From NCBI GenBank assembly GCA_030762175.1, contig CM060834.1, forward strand, positions 63,283,501 to 63,347,500: a DNA stretch of 64,000 bases, written 5' to 3'. Made by a program: the position numbers and the translations under genes. Numbering within the stretch: position 1 is the first letter of the stretch; each line of letters starts with the position of its first letter. The DNA is from Metallyticus violacea (lineage: Eukaryota > Arthropoda > Insecta > Mantodea > Metallyticidae). The notes below the pieces were generated by a model. It ran no database searches, had not been told where the DNA came from, and saw nothing but the letters and a program-made list of their open reading frames with translations. Shown one piece after another: positions 61,601 through 64,000 of the stretch.

Positions 61601-62251
61601 AGCATATTATGCGCAAAGAATCTCGAAAAGAAAAAAAAATTTTTCCAAGTGTGGAAACTTCATTAGAATCACTTTTTTTCCGTTCTTATTCGAGATAACT
61701 GGTTCTCTTTCATTATACTAGTTTGATAGCCTCAGAAAAGCATATTATGCGCAAAGAATCTGGAAAAGAAAAAAAATTTTTTTCGAAGTTTGGAAACTTC
61801 ATTAGAATCACTTTTTTTCCGTTCTTATTCGAGATAACTGGTTCTCTTTCATTATACTAGTTTGACAGCCTCAGAAAAGCATATTATGCGCAAAGAATCT
61901 GGAAAAGAAAAAGATTTTTTTCGAAGATTGCAAACTTCCTTAGAATCTCTTTTTTCCGTTCTTATTCGAGATAACTGGTTCTCTTTCATTATACTAGTTT
62001 GAAAGCCTCAGAATAGCATATTATGCGCAAAGAATCTCGAAAAGAAAAAAATTTTTTTTCGAAGTTTGGAAACTACATTAGAATCACTTTTTTTCCGTTC
62101 TTATTCGAGATAACTGGTTCTCTTTCATTATACTAGTTTGATAGTTGTAGAAAAGGATATTATGCGCAAAGAATCTCGAAAAGAAAAAAAATTTTTTTCG
62201 AAGTTTGGAAACTACATTAGAATCACTTTTTTCCGTTCTTATTCGAGATAA
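58652..62251 (+). repeat. Superunit 2, subunit beta
   Basis: Copy of 47744-51343 at +10,908 with the beta-specific GAACAAAAAAG (61491) and TTTGACAGCC (61861) changes. A visible difference is one A-to-T change in the A/T tract ahead of TTTCGCAG near 59007. Confidence 0.88.
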
Positions 62252-64000
62252 CTGGTTCTCTTTCATTATACTAGTTTGATAGCTGTAAAAAAGCATATTA
62301 TGCGCAAAGAATCTCGAAAAGAAAAAAAATTTTTTTCGAAGTTTGTAAACCTCATTGGAATCACTTTTTTTCCGTTCTTATACGAGATAACTGGTTCTCT
62401 TTCATTTTGCTAGTTTGATAGTTGTAGAAAAGCATATTATGCGCAAAGAATCTCGAAAAGAAAAAAAAAGTTTTTCAAAATTTTGAAACTTCATTAGAAT
62501 CATTTTTTTCCGTTCTTATTCGAGATAACTGGTTCTCCTTCATTATACTAGTTTGATAGCTGTAGAAAAGCATATTATGCGCAAAGAATATCGAAAAGAA
62601 AAAAAATTATTTTCCAAGTTTGGAAACTTCATTAGAATCACTTTTTTTCCGTTCTTATTTGAGATAACTGGTTCTCTTTCATTATACTAGTTTGATAGCC
62701 TCAGTAAAGCATATTATGCGCAAAGAATCTCGAAAAGAAAAAAATTTTTTTTCGAATTTTGGAAACTTCGTTATAATCACTTTTTTTCCGTTCTTATTTG
62801 AGATAACTGGTTCTCTTTCATTATACTAGTTTGATAGCCTCAGTAAAGCATATTATGCGCATAGCATCTCGAAAAGAAAAAAAATTTTTTCGAAGTTTGG
62901 AAACGTCGTTTGAATCACTTTTTTCCTTTCTTATTTGAGATTGCTGGTTCTCTTTCATTATAGTAGTTTGATAGCCTCAGAAAAGCATATTATGCACAAT
63001 TCTCTTTCATTATACTAGTTTGATAGCCTCAGCAAAGCATATTATGCACAAAGAATCTCGAAAAGAAAAAAAATTTTTTTCGAAGTTTGGAAACGTCGTT
63101 TGAATCACTGTTTTCCGTTCTTATTTGAGATTACTGGTTCTCTTTCATTATAGTAGTTTGATAGCCTCAGAAAAGCATATTATGCGCAAAGAATCTCGAA
63201 AAGAAAAAAGTTTTTTTTCGAAGTTTGGAAACTTCTTTAGAATCACTTTTTTTCCGTTCTTATTTGAGATAACTGGTTCTCTTTCATTATACTAGTTTGA
63301 TAGCCTCAGTAAAGCATATTATGCGCAAAGAATCTGGAAAAGAAAAAAAAATTTTTTCGAAGTTTGGAAACTTCGTTAGAATCACTTTTTTCCGTTCTTA
63401 TTTGAGACAACTGGTTCTCTTTCATTATACTAGTTTGATAGCCTCAGTAAAGCATATTATGCGCAAAGAATCTCGAAAAGAAAAAAGTTTTTTTTCGACG
63501 TTTGGAAACTTCGTTTGAATCACTTTTTTTCCGTTCTTATTTGAGATAACTGGTTCTCTTTCATTATACTAGTTTGATAGCCTCAGTAAAGCATATTATG
63601 CGCAAAGAATCTCGAAAAGAAAAAAAATTTTTTTCGAAGTTTGGAAACTTCGTTAGAATCACTTTTTTTCCGTTCTTATTTGAGATAACTGGTTCTCTTT
63701 CATTATACTAGTTTGATAGCCTCAGTAAAGCATATTATGCGCAAAGAATCTCGAAAAGAATAAAAATTTTTTTCGAAGTTTGGAAACTTCCTTAGAATCA
63801 CTTTTTTTCCGTTCTTATTTGAGATAACTGGTTCTCTTTCATTATACTAGTTTGATAGCCACAGTAAAGCATATTATGCGCAAAGAATCTGGAAAGAAAA
63901 AAATTTTTTTTCGAAGTTTGGAAACTTCGTTAGAATCACTTTTTTTCCGTTCTTATTTGAGATAACTGGTTCTCTTTCATTATACAAGTTTGATAGCCTC
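62252..64000 (+). repeat. Superunit 2, subunit gamma (cut by window end)
   Basis: Follows 51344 onward at +10,908, including the truncated monomer at 62985. Differences: AAACGTCG at 62907 against AAACGGCG at 51999, AAAGCAT at 63589 against AACGCAT at 52681, and retention of the CCACAG monomer (about 63858) that is missing from superunit 1. The final bases carry CATTATACAAG, a form otherwise seen only in alpha. Confidence 0.8.
62985..63036 (+). repeat. Truncated 52-bp monomer
   Basis: Exact +10,908 counterpart of 52077-52128, with the upstream GAGATTGCTGG variant. Confidence 0.92.

Larger units (their letters stand above)
1..64000. repeat. Tandem satellite array, 139-bp monomer, about 460 copies
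   Basis: Every line of the window contains the same unit, recognisable by GCATATTATGC, an A-tract running into a T-tract, GAAGTTTGGAAACTTC, CCGTTCTTATT and ACTAGTTTGATAG. Anchoring on GCATATT, neighbouring copies are 139 bp apart (1542 to 1681), with 137-140 bp variants caused mainly by changes in A/T run length. All copies read in the same direction; I saw no inverted copy, no interrupting transposon and no unique sequence. The consensus has 42 G+C in 139 bp. Long homogeneous satellite arrays of this sort are typical of eukaryotic centromeric or pericentromeric heterochromatin; that location is inferred from organisation, since no kinetochore-specific signal can be proved from sequence. A subtelomeric or B-chromosome array would look similar. 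The monomer family is not one I recognise. Confidence 0.98.

Noticed and set aside
1..64000. Many 60-91 residue open frames on both strands (products beginning MIASVKHIMRKES, MNHFFRSYLRLL, MKENQLSRIRTE and similar).
   Set aside because: All are translations of the 139-bp monomer. Because 139 is not a multiple of 3, the frame shifts at each monomer and stops soon appear. The same peptides recur throughout in several frames and on both strands, with no start context, codon bias or flanking signals. None is annotated as a gene.
1..64000. CRISPR array.
   Set aside because: Repeats are contiguous and the would-be spacers are also repeated and near-identical; a CRISPR array has short repeats separated by unique spacers.
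1..64000. Inverted arrays or orientation switches that would give large hairpins.
   Set aside because: I looked for reverse-complement monomers (for example CTTTGCGCATAATATGC on the + strand) and saw none; every monomer is in the same orientation.
1..64000. Telomeric or transposon origin (TTAGGG-type repeats, terminal repeats, reverse transcriptase or transposase fragments).
   Set aside because: No telomere-type hexamers, target-site duplications, long terminal repeats or recognisable protein motifs are visible.

Overview
The whole 64-kb window is one uninterrupted, AT-rich (about 30% GC in the consensus) head-to-tail satellite DNA array. The monomer is 139 bp (for example 1542-1680), with neighbours mostly 137-140 bp, so the window holds roughly 460 monomers. 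All are in the same orientation. I found no gene, RNA gene, transposon, CRISPR array or unique flank, and both window ends fall inside monomers. This organisation points to a eukaryotic chromosome, most likely a centromeric or pericentromeric (possibly subtelomeric) heterochromatin block. I do not recognise the monomer and cannot name the species.

Two monomer subfamilies alternate in blocks. Type A has TTCGTT plus TTTGAG and usually ends CCTCAGTAAA. Type B has TTCATT plus TTCGAG (or TACGAG) and often ends CTGTAGAAAA. B blocks lie at about 1-600, 3980-4395, 5340-6740, 7918-8605, 11985-12400, 13703-14120, 16835-17440, 19930-22060, 23808-25715, 27045-29500, 30840-32885, 36155-38200, 43020-43655, 46520-47745, 50120-51735, 53217-54713, 57428-58653 and 61028-62655. 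The rest is A. A 52-bp monomer carrying an 87-bp deletion occurs 14 times, always in the same A-type context, and serves as a marker of block duplication.

The array is organised into nested higher-order repeats (HORs). Successive segments repeat at offsets of 8005 bp (1-13.35 kb), 1718 bp (11.97-15.4 kb), 3095 bp (14.3-20.5 kb), 3877 bp (19.6-25.5 kb), 3793 bp (25.5-31.9 kb), 3380 bp (28.6-33.7 kb) and 2083 bp (39.4-42.3 kb). From 44.1 kb to the end there is a 10,908-bp superunit made of subunits of 3604, 3600 and 3704 bp (called alpha, beta, gamma here), followed by a second, nearly identical and incomplete superunit. The regions 33.7-39.4 and 42.3-44.1 kb show no clean local tandem offset, but 34.6-37 kb resembles 22.6-25 kb about 12 kb upstream.

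There are no genes to work together. Within the monomer, the notable elements are three dyad-symmetric motifs: an 11-bp inverted repeat, an A8T7 tract and an 18-bp near-palindrome. These could matter for protein binding, DNA curvature or nucleosome placement. The short open frames on both strands are by-products of the repeat.
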